Below are positions 34,601 through 43,298 of a stretch of DNA of 64,000 nucleotides, one piece after another. Under the pieces are notes generated by a model. It had not been told where the DNA came from, made no database searches, and saw only the letters and a list, made by a program, of their open reading frames with translations. The translations under genes were made by a program, and so were the position numbers. The stretch is from positions 4,804,501 to 4,868,500 of the forward strand of contig NZ_VFML01000001.1 of the NCBI RefSeq assembly GCF_006715045.1, given 5' to 3'. This DNA is from Amycolatopsis cihanbeyliensis (GTDB taxonomy: Bacteria; Actinomycetota; Actinomycetes; Mycobacteriales; Pseudonocardiaceae). Within the stretch, counting starts at the first letter, position 1. Each line of letters begins with the position of its first letter.

Positions 34601-35026
34601 TTACACCTCGGTGTCCGGGGGATCGATTGGTGTCCAGCCGTCCGGTAGGCCGAGATCGGTGCGGGCGGCCTGGACGTAGCGCTTACGTGCCTGGTGTACG
34701 ACGCCCAGGGCGTCGTCGAGCGGGGTCTGATCCGCCGCGCCCACGGAGTTGCCGTATCCCGGTCGGCTCTCCGTCCGGAGCCGACTCATCGTCCCGATTA
34801 GGTCTCTCACAGCACGGACGAGCTCGGTGAGTGCCTCGACGGTGCCGCTGGTCGCGAGGAACGCGGCGTGCCGGGCGTGGTGCTCGAAGGTCTCGTATGC
34901 GTGGTCGAGTGTGGGTTCGGCGGGCCAAAGCGGCGTCGTCACGATGGCCATCGCGGCGATGTCTACCTGCGGATAGACCTCGACCCTCGCGCGCATAAGG
35001 GACTCGGCCGGTTTCCGGCGGAACAT
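34601..35026 (-). CDS. Hypothetical helical protein, 141 aa
   Basis: ATG 35026 is preceded by GGGGGTAG. The protein is mostly alpha-helical (ALTELVRAVRDLIGTMSRLR) with a C-terminal PDGWTPIDPPDTEV. It lies five bases after the gene at 35031, so both form an operon with the genes up to 36461. No function is recognisable. Confidence 0.5.
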   Translation of the reverse strand: MFRRKPAESLMRARVEVYPQVDIAAMAIVTTPLWPAEPTLDHAYETFEHHARHAAFLATSGTVEALTELVRAVRDLIGTMSRLRTESRPGYGNSVGAADQTPLDDALGVVHQARKRYVQAARTDLGLPDGWTPIDPPDTEV

Positions 35027-35030
35027 GTAG

Positions 35031-35237
35031 CTACCCCCATCCATCGGTGGTGTCGAGGTCACTGGCCTGCACGTAACGGGGCTCGGGCGGCTCACCACTG
35101 CTCGCCTTGTAGGCGAGCAGTGCCGCCGCGTGCGCGAGCAGATCGGCCTCGGCCCGCAGTTGGTTGGCACGTGCGCGGAGTTGGCGGACGGTCGCATCGA
35201 TTTCCGCAGTTTCGTGCCGCTCGGGGTCGACTATCAT
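35031..35237 (-). CDS. Small coiled-coil protein, 68 aa
   Basis: The text ATVRQLRARANQLRAEADLL forms a heptad-like helix. Start ATG 35237 is chosen over upstream in-frame codons to 35285. It lies between structured element B and the 141-aa gene. Function unknown. Confidence 0.5.
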   Translation of the reverse strand: MIVDPERHETAEIDATVRQLRARANQLRAEADLLAHAAALLAYKASSGEPPEPRYVQASDLDTTDGWG

Positions 35238-35274
35238 GCTCACACCGTAGAGCACCGGCCACCCCGCTCGACCT

Positions 35275-35349
35275 GTCGGCATCAACAGTTAGCTCCGATG
35301 AGACAGAGGGCTCTAGGAGCTTCTGACCAGGGGGAACACCCTAGAGCCC
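35275..35349. repeat. Structured element, copy B
   Basis: GTCGGCATCAACAGTT is followed by the perfect stem GGGCTCTAGG (35308-35317) / CCTAGAGCCC (35340-35349) and the loop text CTGACCAGGGGGAACACC. The stem contains the stop codon of the 35341 gene. It is homologous to copy A at 32310. Confidence 0.6.
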
Positions 35350-35727
35350 CATGGGAAGCTCTCGGGGTTCCCATGCGCCGGTCATCGGTGTTCGTGGCGC
35401 GGGCGGGGTGATCACCAGATCGCGGGTTAGGGGTGTGAAGTCGCCGCGAAGGTGGCGGTCGATGTCGGTCTCCCGCACCTGACGGTGCAGGGTACCGGCC
35501 TCGGCTGGGCCAATACCGGGGTCGCACCACCGGTGCCGGCACGATGCGGTCTCGCACACCAAGTGGGCCGACTGCGTGATCGCGATCGGGTCGCCGCCGC
35601 CGCAGACGGGGCAGGTGATCGTGCGGAGCCCGGCGGCCGGGTCGCCCGCCACGGCGTCGACCGTCACGGGGCCGTGGATTATCACCGCAGTGTTGTACGG
35701 GCTGTCCGGGTCGCTCATCACGTCCAT
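35341..35727 (-). CDS. Hypothetical zinc-ribbon-like protein
   Basis: From 35727 the protein has 128 residues (ATG 35718 gives 125). CPVCGGGDPI and CETASCRHRWCDPG look like a zinc ribbon. The stop lies in the stem of element B. It overlaps the end of the gene to its right. Role unknown, possibly DNA binding. Confidence 0.5.
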   Translation of the reverse strand: MDVMSDPDSPYNTAVIIHGPVTVDAVAGDPAAGLRTITCPVCGGGDPIAITQSAHLVCETASCRHRWCDPGIGPAEAGTLHRQVRETDIDRHLRGDFTPLTRDLVITPPAPRTPMTGAWEPRELPMGL

Positions 35728-35753
35728 AGCTGGGAAGGGTAGCCCTCGACCGG

Positions 35754-36461
35754 CTACGGTGCAGCTACCCACCGAGAAGTCCGCACTTCCAGTACCTGCC
35801 GGGCCACCGGGTCCGCGACGGCCAGGCGCTGTTGCACCTCGGGGTCGTCCTCGCGGAACTCCTCGATGAGCCCGAGTAGGGGCCAGCCGACCACGGCGGC
35901 ATCCATAGCCCGGATAGCCGTGTCCAGGGCGTAGGGCAGCGCGGGGTCGCCAGTGTCCTCCGGCTCGATCATGCTGGGGCCGGGATCATGGTTGAGTGAC
36001 CACCACAGGCGCATCGCGGGATCTGGTACCGGCTCGTAGCTCTGCGGGTCGGGCAGCGTGTGGCCAGCCCGGCGTAGCACGTCGGCGAGCGTGGCCGTCA
36101 TCGCCGTCCACTCCCGCCTGCACCGCTCCAGCTGTGCCTGCGCCCGGTCTCGCTCGGCGTCCCACGACCAGTCCTCGTCCAGGCTCGGTGCGGGCGAGCG
36201 CGGTGGCGGCGGGACCGTGCGATAGGCCGCCAACCAGGTGAGGATCTCTCGCTCTGTGACCTCGCGCGGGGGCGTGCCCTCGGCAAGGCTGACCACGTAG
36301 TGCAACAGCACCCGCCCGGTCAGCTCGGTCTCCTGCCCCGGCCGCGTGCCCACGACGTTCGACCAGTGGGTCATCGCCGAGGCGGCGGTCTCCACCGCCT
36401 CCCGCCACGTGCCCTCGTCCCCACCAACTAGCTGCTCCACACGCTCACGCACGCTCAACAT
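35754..36461 (-). CDS. Hypothetical protein, 235 aa
   Basis: ATG 36461 (MLSVRERVEQLVGGDEGTWR) is the most upstream start with plausible codon use; the open frame to 36719 has non-coding character. The protein is acidic and helical with many Trp. It heads the leftward small-gene operon. Similar genes occur near actinobacterial mobile elements in my recollection, but I cannot name the family. Confidence 0.5.
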   Translation of the reverse strand: MLSVRERVEQLVGGDEGTWREAVETAASAMTHWSNVVGTRPGQETELTGRVLLHYVVSLAEGTPPREVTEREILTWLAAYRTVPPPPRSPAPSLDEDWSWDAERDRAQAQLERCRREWTAMTATLADVLRRAGHTLPDPQSYEPVPDPAMRLWWSLNHDPGPSMIEPEDTGDPALPYALDTAIRAMDAAVVGWPLLGLIEEFREDDPEVQQRLAVADPVARQVLEVRTSRWVAAP

Positions 36462-36702
36462 GCGGATACCGTAACCGGGCGCTGAGCTTCGCGGGAGGGG
36501 ACCGACACCATCCCAGGCACCTGGACCAGTGGTCCCCTGAAGGGCTTTCCCCGATAGCTTCGGAGGGACCGGTCCTCCCGGTCGTGACTGCTTCAGTCCT
36601 GCGTGTCCGCCCAGCTTGCACGGCCGGGCACGGTGGCCACCTGCGCCTTCGGTACCCTCAATCGTCCGAGGTGACAGCGAGTACGCAGCACAGGAGACGA
36701 GA

Positions 36703-39153
36703 GTGGAGAAGCACAGCACACCTGCCGGGCGCGAGAGGTGGGTGCGTGCGTGGGCCGAGGACGGTGTTTTTGAAGCCGATCACCAGGACACCGAGCGCCC
36801 TCGCCGGATGGTGGTCAGCATGTTTCCGTACCCCTCCGGCGACCTACACATGGGGCACGCCGAAGCGTACTCGATCAGCGACACCGTGGCCCGGTACCGC
36901 CGGATGTGCGGCGACAATGTACTCAACCCCATTGGGTGGGACTCATTTGGCCTGCCTGCTGAGAATGCAGCGCTGAAGCGCAACCTCGATCCGCGTGAGT
37001 GGACGTACGCCAACATCGACGTGCAGGCCGAATCATTCCGCGACTTCGGCATCTCGTTCGATTGGCGGGCTCGACTCCATACCTCCGATCCCGAGTACTA
37101 CCGCTGGAATCAGTGGATCTTCCTTCGCATGTTCGAACGCGGCCTCGCGTATCGTAAGGCCGCGCCGGTCAACTGGTGTTCCAAGGACGAAACGGTCCTT
37201 GCAAACGAGCAGGTCATTCAGGGGCGTTGTGAGCGTTGCGGTACCGTCGTTGAGCGTCGAAACTTGACGCAGTGGTTCTTCCGTATCACCGCATATGCCC
37301 AGCGACTCCTTGACGACATGGAGCAGTTGAGCGGCAGTTGGCCCGAACAAGTCCTGCTTATGCAGCGCAATTGGATCGGCCGATCCGAGGGTGCGTATAT
37401 TGACTTCTCGGTGAATGAGTCCGACGAGACCATTCGGGTCTTTAGCACACGGCCGGACACTCTCTATGGTGCATCGTTCATCGTTATTGCTTCGGATTCC
37501 GACCTTGCAGACCGTATCTGCCAGCAGGATCGCAAGGCCGAACTCGATTCCTACCGGGAGCAGATTGGGTCCGCAACGGATATCGAAAGGCTTGCTGCTG
37601 ACCGTCCCATGACCGGTGTGTTCATCGGTCGGTACGCCGTAAATCCGCTCACTGGTGAGTCACTGCCGATCTACGTCTCTGACTACGTGCTCGCCGAGTA
37701 CGGGACAGGCGCGATTATGGCGGTACCGGCGCACGACCAACGCGATCTTCGGTTCGCGCAAGAGAAGCACCTTCCTATTCGAGTAGTTATCGATAGTCCC
37801 CACGATCCGGAAAGCACCGGAACCGCCTATGAGGGCGACGGCACGGTCGTCAATTCTGGAGAGTTCACCGATCTTCCGAGCGACGAAGCGCAAAGCCAGA
37901 TCATTGCCGAGCTCGAACGGCGCGGTGCGGGCGAAGGTACTGTAACCTATCGTCTGCGCGATTGGCTCCTGTCTCGCCAGCGCTACTGGGGAACGCCTAT
38001 TCCGATTATTCACTGTCCCTCGTGCGGTGAAGTTCCGGTGCCTGACGATGATTTGCCAGTCGAGTTGCCGCAGAGTGGCTATCAACTGCGTCCTGGCGGA
38101 GGTAAAGCACCTCTCGAAAGTGCTACCGAATGGGTTAACGTCGATTGTCCACGCTGCGGGCAGGCAGCGAAACGGGATACCGACACGATGGACACATTTG
38201 TTGACTCTTCATGGTATCCGCTGCGCTATGTGAACCCCCACTATACGGATGGCCCTTTCGATCCGGCGGCGGTTGAAAAATGGCTTCCCGTGGACATCTA
38301 TGTCGGCGGTATTGAACATGCGATCCTGCACCTTCTCTACGCGCGATTCTTTACGAAGGTCTTTCATGACCTCGGTCTGGTATCCTTCGTGGAACCCTTC
38401 ACGTCGTTGATCAATCAGGGCCAAGTCATTATGAACGGCAAGGCCATGAGCAAAAGCCTGGGGAATCTGGTCAACTTGCAAGAGCAGATTGCCGCCTACG
38501 GGCCTGACGCCGTGCGTATCACGATGCTGTTCGCCGGCCCACCGGAGGACGACATTGACTGGGCCGATGTCTCTGCGTCGGGCTCCGTGAAGTGGCTCGG
38601 ACGAGTCCAACGGGTTGTCGCGGACGCAACCGCCTTTTCCTCCAGCCGCCACGCGGCGGAGGAGGACACAGACCTGCGGCGCGATATCCATAGGCTCATC
38701 AGTGAAGCGACCGAGGCGATGGAACGGTACCGCTTCAACGTTGCCATCGCGCGCCTGATGAGCTTGACTTCCCGGCTGCGTAAGGCGCTTGACTCAGGGG
38801 CACACGCCCGCGAAGTGGTGCTAGAAGGCACGAACGCCCTCGTGACGATGCTGTCGTGTTTCGCGCCGTTCGCCGCAGCGGACGCATGGGATACACTCGG
38901 GAACCCGCCTTACGTTGAGCACGCTCCTTGGCCGCGGGCCGACGACGATCTCCTGGCGGGCGAGCTCGTTACTGCGGTCATCCAGGTGTCGGGCAAAGTC
39001 AGGGACCGAATTCAGGTGCCAGCCAACATCAACGAGGAGGAGTTGCGCGAACGTGCGTTGGCCTCCGAGAGGGTAATCAAGGCGGGCCAAGGCGCGGAGA
39101 TCAAGAAGGTCATCGTTCGAGCGCCCAAACTCGTGAACATCGTTTTTTCCTGA
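36703..39153 (+). CDS. leuS: Leucyl-tRNA synthetase, second (cargo) copy
   Basis: GTG 36703 with CAGGAG upstream gives 816 residues; host-type actinobacterial LeuRS proteins are usually nearer 950. The HIGH-type motif is YPSGDLHMGHAEAY and the KMSKS motif is GKAMSKSLGN. The editing domain is intact (STRPDTLYGAS, VPAHDQRD). A zinc site appears as CERCG. The codon third positions are much less GC-rich than chromosomal genes here. It faces the putative peptide-modification operon and is the natural candidate for a drug-resistant duplicate giving self-immunity. Confidence 0.93.
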   Translation: MEKHSTPAGRERWVRAWAEDGVFEADHQDTERPRRMVVSMFPYPSGDLHMGHAEAYSISDTVARYRRMCGDNVLNPIGWDSFGLPAENAALKRNLDPREWTYANIDVQAESFRDFGISFDWRARLHTSDPEYYRWNQWIFLRMFERGLAYRKAAPVNWCSKDETVLANEQVIQGRCERCGTVVERRNLTQWFFRITAYAQRLLDDMEQLSGSWPEQVLLMQRNWIGRSEGAYIDFSVNESDETIRVFSTRPDTLYGASFIVIASDSDLADRICQQDRKAELDSYREQIGSATDIERLAADRPMTGVFIGRYAVNPLTGESLPIYVSDYVLAEYGTGAIMAVPAHDQRDLRFAQEKHLPIRVVIDSPHDPESTGTAYEGDGTVVNSGEFTDLPSDEAQSQIIAELERRGAGEGTVTYRLRDWLLSRQRYWGTPIPIIHCPSCGEVPVPDDDLPVELPQSGYQLRPGGGKAPLESATEWVNVDCPRCGQAAKRDTDTMDTFVDSSWYPLRYVNPHYTDGPFDPAAVEKWLPVDIYVGGIEHAILHLLYARFFTKVFHDLGLVSFVEPFTSLINQGQVIMNGKAMSKSLGNLVNLQEQIAAYGPDAVRITMLFAGPPEDDIDWADVSASGSVKWLGRVQRVVADATAFSSSRHAAEEDTDLRRDIHRLISEATEAMERYRFNVAIARLMSLTSRLRKALDSGAHAREVVLEGTNALVTMLSCFAPFAAADAWDTLGNPPYVEHAPWPRADDDLLAGELVTAVIQVSGKVRDRIQVPANINEEELRERALASERVIKAGQGAEIKKVIVRAPKLVNIVFS

Positions 39154-39181
39154 TTTCGTGCTCCTGACTTACAACGGCTCT

Positions 39182-39219
39182 GGCAGGTCGCGGCTACGTC
39201 ACTAGTGCCGCGACCTGCC
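39182..39219. terminator. Bidirectional terminator between leuS and kinase gene
   Basis: GGCAGGTCGCGGC (39182-39194) pairs perfectly with GCCGCGACCTGCC (39207-39219) around a 12-base loop. It lies between convergent genes and contains the kinase stop codon. A TTTTTT run lies at the leuS end. Confidence 0.75.
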
Positions 39220-40018
39220 CGGCGGCGCCTCTGATGTCCCCGTAGCGTTCGCCAGGAAGTTCGAACCCGGTCGCCGAGCGAGCCAGCCGCGCCAGCGTCG
39301 CAATGCCCTCTTCATGTGTCACTCCGCCTGGCCGCTGGGAGTCCAGCAGGGCTCGCAACAGCGCAGGGCTGTCCATCTCCCGTGGAGTCTGTACGCCGCT
39401 GTTGCTGGGGCGTAGAGCACCGACGCTGGAGACCGCCGCCGGAATGTTCGAGATAAGGTCCGGATGCTTCGTCCATAGGGACCGTGCGGCCTTGCTGCCG
39501 TCCACCCACGGTCCATCACCGTTGACAAACGGCTCGACCACACTACCGCGGCGATGTATGAACACGTCCTCATCCGCCAGGAGGCGATACCCGTGTTCTA
39601 GGCAAAGCTCCGAGGACAGCGTTGTTTTACCGAAACCCGACTCGCCGAGGATCACGACGGCACGCCCTGCCCGGTCGCTGACGGCCGCCCCGTGCAGCCG
39701 GACAAACCGGTCGGCCAGTGGCGCAAGCTCTACCGGCGGAAAGGGCGGATCTGCGGACTTCCAAGAGGTTCCGTTAGGAAACTCATAGGAATACAATTCG
39801 ATTCCTTCGAGCGGTTCACCGTGCGCTTCGGTCCTGCTTCGAATGAGGTGCCGTGTCAGTTGTGGCCACTGACATACGACGACAAAATCCGGCGTTGACC
39901 ACGGTTCGGACAGTAATGGGCCAAAGAGCTGGCGTGCTTGGTCGCCCGCCCTGGAGTGCGTAAACTCGAAAGTGATCTCGCAGCCTAGGGCGGAAAGGTG
40001 AACGTAGTCGCTAGCCAT
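39194..40018 (-). CDS. HPr-kinase-like P-loop protein
   Basis: The protein has 274 residues. VVILGESGFGKTTLSSELCL is a Walker A loop, and RLLADEDVFIH is the Asp-containing segment that follows in HPr kinase/phosphorylase-like proteins. The N-terminal HPrK-specific domain is missing. Such kinases occur in lasso and related modified-peptide clusters, where some phosphorylate the precursor. It overlaps the upstream PqqD-like gene by eight bases. Confidence 0.75.
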   Translation of the reverse strand: MASDYVHLSALGCEITFEFTHSRAGDQARQLFGPLLSEPWSTPDFVVVCQWPQLTRHLIRSRTEAHGEPLEGIELYSYEFPNGTSWKSADPPFPPVELAPLADRFVRLHGAAVSDRAGRAVVILGESGFGKTTLSSELCLEHGYRLLADEDVFIHRRGSVVEPFVNGDGPWVDGSKAARSLWTKHPDLISNIPAAVSSVGALRPSNSGVQTPREMDSPALLRALLDSQRPGGVTHEEGIATLARLARSATGFELPGERYGDIRGAAGQVAALVT

Positions 40019-40229
40019 CCTTACCGGCCGCCCCGAGCAGAGATGCTATCGACTGACCCTCAGTGTCCGGGTCAGTTAGTAGCCATTCGGCAAACTCGCC
40101 CCGGACCTTCAGTAGCCGTTTCGCGTCCTGATTATAAACAAATATTTCAAAGCCCAGTGCGAAAATCTTCCACCGACCGCGGAAGCAACGAGTTGTTCGT
40201 CCAATATCAGCCGAAGCTATTGTTCCCAC
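40011..40229 (-). CDS. PqqD/RRE-like small protein, 72 aa
   Basis: GTG 40229 stands four bases after the SagB stop. The segment FEIFVYNQDAKRLLKVRGEF and AEWLLTDPDTEGQSIASLLG follow the PqqD pattern (a strand pair, then a helix, then a second helix). PqqD-like domains bind leader peptides and present them to modifying enzymes. Coupling to both neighbours supports it being a real gene. The assignment is by pattern only. Confidence 0.55.
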   Translation of the reverse strand: MGTIASADIGRTTRCFRGRWKIFALGFEIFVYNQDAKRLLKVRGEFAEWLLTDPDTEGQSIASLLGAAGKDG

Positions 40230-40233
40230 CGTA

Positions 40234-42237
40234 TTACACGGCCGCCTTTCGTGAAGTCGCGCCGATGGCCACACTGTAGCTCAACGTGTCGGGACTGGGT
40301 TCGCAACCCAACAGCGCCGCGAGGTCGGCATCCAGTGTTGCAGGAGTTTGGAACACGCCAAGTTCGTGTGTTGTCGACAGAAGCGCTACACGTTGCGCGA
40401 TCCTCCCCAGAAGAACGTGCGGCGATACATAGTGCCGTGGACATCCCGTGTCGATCGTTGACATTAGCCATATCATCGCAGCGCAGTTTCGGACCCATCC
40501 CTGGCCGATCGTGACCCGAACGATGTCATCGACGGTCGCGCGGTTTTCTGTCGTCACGAATTGATTGTTAACGTTATCCCAGTAGTGAAGGGTTTCTGCC
40601 GGAAGTCCGGAAATTTTGAATGGTGCGATAAACAGTGTCGCTGTTGAGACGCTGCTGTCGGCAACAAGGGAGTGTTGGATAATGGACCGCAACCGTGACG
40701 AAGTGATCTGCTGATCGGTGAATGACCTGCTAGTTATTCTCTTCCGTAACGGTTTTGCTATGTCCGTCAATCCGGAAATTGAGCGCCCGTTGCTGGCCTC
40801 TCGCTCGGTTGGGACAGCGTGCCCGGCTGGTGTACTTGCTTCGGTCCACGCCAAAAGGGGTAGATACCAGCCCTTTTCCGCCCATCGCCGAACCTGGGGC
40901 CATAGCACGCTAGCGTGTGTTTGCCGCAGCAGCAGGCCGTTGCTCTCAAGGCGCTCGATGTCGGCCTCTGAAGAACATGGTATCGCCTCAACGATGTCCT
41001 TGGTCGTAGTATAGCGATCGCGAGACCGGCTCGGTGCGCCTCGACTTGACGGAATACAGTGCGTCAGGATCGAAAACTCGACAGGACTCAGGTCAACACG
41101 TCGATGTTTCGGATAGGCGATGTTTCCGGTTAGACCGCCGTTCTTCAAGGTGAAGTATGCGAATGGGTTTAAGACAAACGGTTCGCCGATGTCTTGTTCG
41201 GTGGTGTTGGCAGCGCTGCCATGATAGACGGGACTGAGCCCTAGCGGGGAGTTGTCAATAGGAATATCGATACGTCCTAGCTCGGGCTCGCGGAAATCGT
41301 CGGCGCCAAACCCACACAGGAGCCGGCCGGGGTGTAGGTATGCATCTGTTCCAAGAAAGCGCAGTAGAATGAACAGGTTCTCGATGACGTGTCCAGCATC
41401 AAAGAGAACAGCTCGCGACGATCGCGGGTCACGATAGCGCCACATTGCACGCTCTAGCCGTGAACGAACTGACAGCGTCAGTCCTGCACCTGCCGACGCA
41501 GGCGTTTGTGTCTCTGTTTGCACAAGAGCGTGGTTCTCCGGGTCGTAGAAGTACGTACCCGGCTGTATCCCACACCAAGAATGTCCCATCTCCAACCATC
41601 CCTCAGTGGGATGTTTCGCCCCACCCGACGGATTGGCTTTGCGGACACGCTCACCGCCAGGAACGCGAAACGAGCCGATCTGCCCGAACGAAAACCTCAG
41701 CACACTCGCGAGACCGTTGAGGTCGAAGTCGCGCCCTTGCGTACCAGCCTCTAGGTCAGACCACGAAACGTCTGGTAGGGTAATTGACTTTCCAGTGCGC
41801 TTGGTCCAAATAGATGGCATCTCCGACTCGTCGGCGTACTCAGCCATCAACGCGCGATCGAACTGATACGCTTCGGGCGACGAGTAATCTACGAACGGAT
41901 AATCGTGCACAATCCGCTGAAACTTTGATAAGAAGTTTTCTGGGCGCTTCGGTGATGTGGCCCTAGTATCACATTCTACCACCAGCCCGGCGTGTAGTAA
42001 TTGGTCAACGATGCAACGAGGAAGATTATTCGAGTGTGGCCAGTCATCGATAAGGTATTTCAGCACGCGCGGTATGTCCTTGGTCCGTACATCGTCCTCG
42101 CTTCGCACCGCTAAATGCGAACGGCGCGTTGACGTATCGTAGATAACCCACTTCCCAGGCCCCATATACGTCGGCGCGAATAATCTCCGCTGAAGAATGA
42201 CCAAATCAGGATTTCGTACGTATTCAGCAGCACTCAT
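40234..42237 (-). CDS. Tandem SagB-type nitroreductase-like dehydrogenase
   Basis: The protein has 667 residues from ATG 42237 (GTG 42258 adds seven). Two FMN nitroreductase-like halves are visible. The first (about 140-380) has RKANPSGGAKHPTEGW and IQPGTYFYDPENHALVQ, the SagB/McbC signature. The second (about 500-667) has KRITSRSFTDQQITSSRLR and a C-terminal VLLGRIAQRVALL. The N-terminal 100 residues are separate. SagB-type enzymes oxidise azoline rings or other backbone changes. No YcaO partner is present. Confidence 0.75.
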   Translation of the reverse strand: MSAAEYVRNPDLVILQRRLFAPTYMGPGKWVIYDTSTRRSHLAVRSEDDVRTKDIPRVLKYLIDDWPHSNNLPRCIVDQLLHAGLVVECDTRATSPKRPENFLSKFQRIVHDYPFVDYSSPEAYQFDRALMAEYADESEMPSIWTKRTGKSITLPDVSWSDLEAGTQGRDFDLNGLASVLRFSFGQIGSFRVPGGERVRKANPSGGAKHPTEGWLEMGHSWCGIQPGTYFYDPENHALVQTETQTPASAGAGLTLSVRSRLERAMWRYRDPRSSRAVLFDAGHVIENLFILLRFLGTDAYLHPGRLLCGFGADDFREPELGRIDIPIDNSPLGLSPVYHGSAANTTEQDIGEPFVLNPFAYFTLKNGGLTGNIAYPKHRRVDLSPVEFSILTHCIPSSRGAPSRSRDRYTTTKDIVEAIPCSSEADIERLESNGLLLRQTHASVLWPQVRRWAEKGWYLPLLAWTEASTPAGHAVPTEREASNGRSISGLTDIAKPLRKRITSRSFTDQQITSSRLRSIIQHSLVADSSVSTATLFIAPFKISGLPAETLHYWDNVNNQFVTTENRATVDDIVRVTIGQGWVRNCAAMIWLMSTIDTGCPRHYVSPHVLLGRIAQRVALLSTTHELGVFQTPATLDADLAALLGCEPSPDTLSYSVAIGATSRKAAV

Positions 42238-42318
42238 ACCAACATCACTTCCGCCCACCTAGGAAGCTCTCTTCGACCTTGGCCATCTTCGAGCCCAGAA
42301 GATGGAGATATAAAAGAT

Positions 42319-42358
42319 GAGGTGGTTCCCGCTCGGAAGGTCGAGCAAGAACCACCTC
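42319..42358 (-). terminator. Attenuator-like hairpin after the 144-aa gene
   Basis: GAGGTGGTTC (42319-42328) pairs with GAACCACCTC (42349-42358); a nested pair GCTCG/CGAGC sits inside. Read leftward it is followed by ATCTTTTATA. It lies between the small gene and the SagB gene, a place where peptide operons often keep a partial terminator to raise precursor levels. Confidence 0.7.
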
Positions 42359-42369
42359 TCGAAACGGAA

Positions 42370-42804
42370 CTATTTGGAATCCCGCAGAACTGGGCCATTT
42401 CCGCTGTCTGAGTGAAAGTCTGTTTGCAGGAGCGCCCGAACCGCAGAAGGAAGTTCCTCTACAAGTGCCTCCGGCATTGGAATGGTGTAGGTCTTAGCCA
42501 CCGGGTGGTCGCTCGGCCTGTCAATCTCAAACTTTTTCAGTTCAGAAAAGCGAATCATGTAGTGCGTGTCGCTGTCCAAGTCATGAATCAGAACGTTGGG
42601 CTCAGCGGAGGTCAAAGGATTAATGTCCGGCATCGCATCGATGAGCGATTCATCCGTCAAAGCAAAGGTAACGTAGGGCTGGTCAGATGCTGCCGCAGCG
42701 GCGTCAACCTCGTAGTCGTGAAGATCGCTCGACGTAAGAAAATAAGCGGTCTCACGTCGCGGGTCCTGAATACAAATATCACGCAGCTTTTGACTGGTGG
42801 TCAC
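42370..42804 (-). CDS. 144-aa candidate precursor/substrate protein with internal duplication
   Basis: GTG 42804 has GGAGGA before it. Residues 18-68 and 77-128 align with each other: RETAYFLTSSDLHDYEVD with SDTHYMIRFSELKKFEID, then TFALTDESLIDAMP with TIPMPEALVEELPS. The C-terminus is LLQTDFHSDSGNGPVLRDSK. It is the first gene of the operon with PqqD-like, SagB-like and kinase genes and is followed by a hairpin. It could be the modified substrate or a small carrier. No known family recognised. Confidence 0.6.
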   Translation of the reverse strand: MTTSQKLRDICIQDPRRETAYFLTSSDLHDYEVDAAAAASDQPYVTFALTDESLIDAMPDINPLTSAEPNVLIHDLDSDTHYMIRFSELKKFEIDRPSDHPVAKTYTIPMPEALVEELPSAVRALLQTDFHSDSGNGPVLRDSK

Positions 42805-42884
42805 GAGAATCCTCCCTATATATACCCGTTACACTCCAAATAGAGATCCTTTCGAAACGTCGGCATGATGTCAATGCTCCATCC

Positions 42885-43298
42885 GTGTCGGCAGAACCAG
42901 ACGTACTTGCACAGCGTGATAGGACTTACCCCCAACCGAGGGCGGCTCGCCTCGCCGGGGCGCTGACGCAGGCTGGTTATGCTGTAGCTGTCCACGAGGA
43001 AGCAGGACGGCTCGATCGACTGGCGACTACGTAGTGTATCGAACTCATTTCCGAACGTATCCGCAGATCGGCCAGGACCGATGACGCTAGCGACAGCTCG
43101 GCGGTGCTGCCCGAACGACCTGTCACGTTGGTGGCGAAACTGATCTCAGATCGCCTCACCTGCGGTGCGTGGATTCTTGACCCCAACGAGGAATCGGCAG
43201 CTACCGAGAAAGGAGGAAGATACACTCGCATGGAGAAGTCTTACCTTCATGTCTCAACGATTGTCGGTGCTAATGGCTTTCGTGTAACGAGCCGATAG
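42885..43298 (+). pseudogene. Possible interrupted ORF
   Basis: GTG 42885 opens 49 codons (VSAEPDVLAQRDRTYP...) to an amber codon at 43032. The same frame continues for about 88 codons with protein-like text (LPERPVTLVAKLISDRLTCG) to 43298. It could be a decayed gene upstream of the cargo operon. Otherwise this 440-base gap holds only the operon promoter region. Confidence 0.25.

Noticed and set aside
36480-36702. T-box riboswitch before the cargo leuS
   Set aside because: No convincing T-box core (GGTGGNACCGCG-like) or specifier hairpin; only weak stems are visible.
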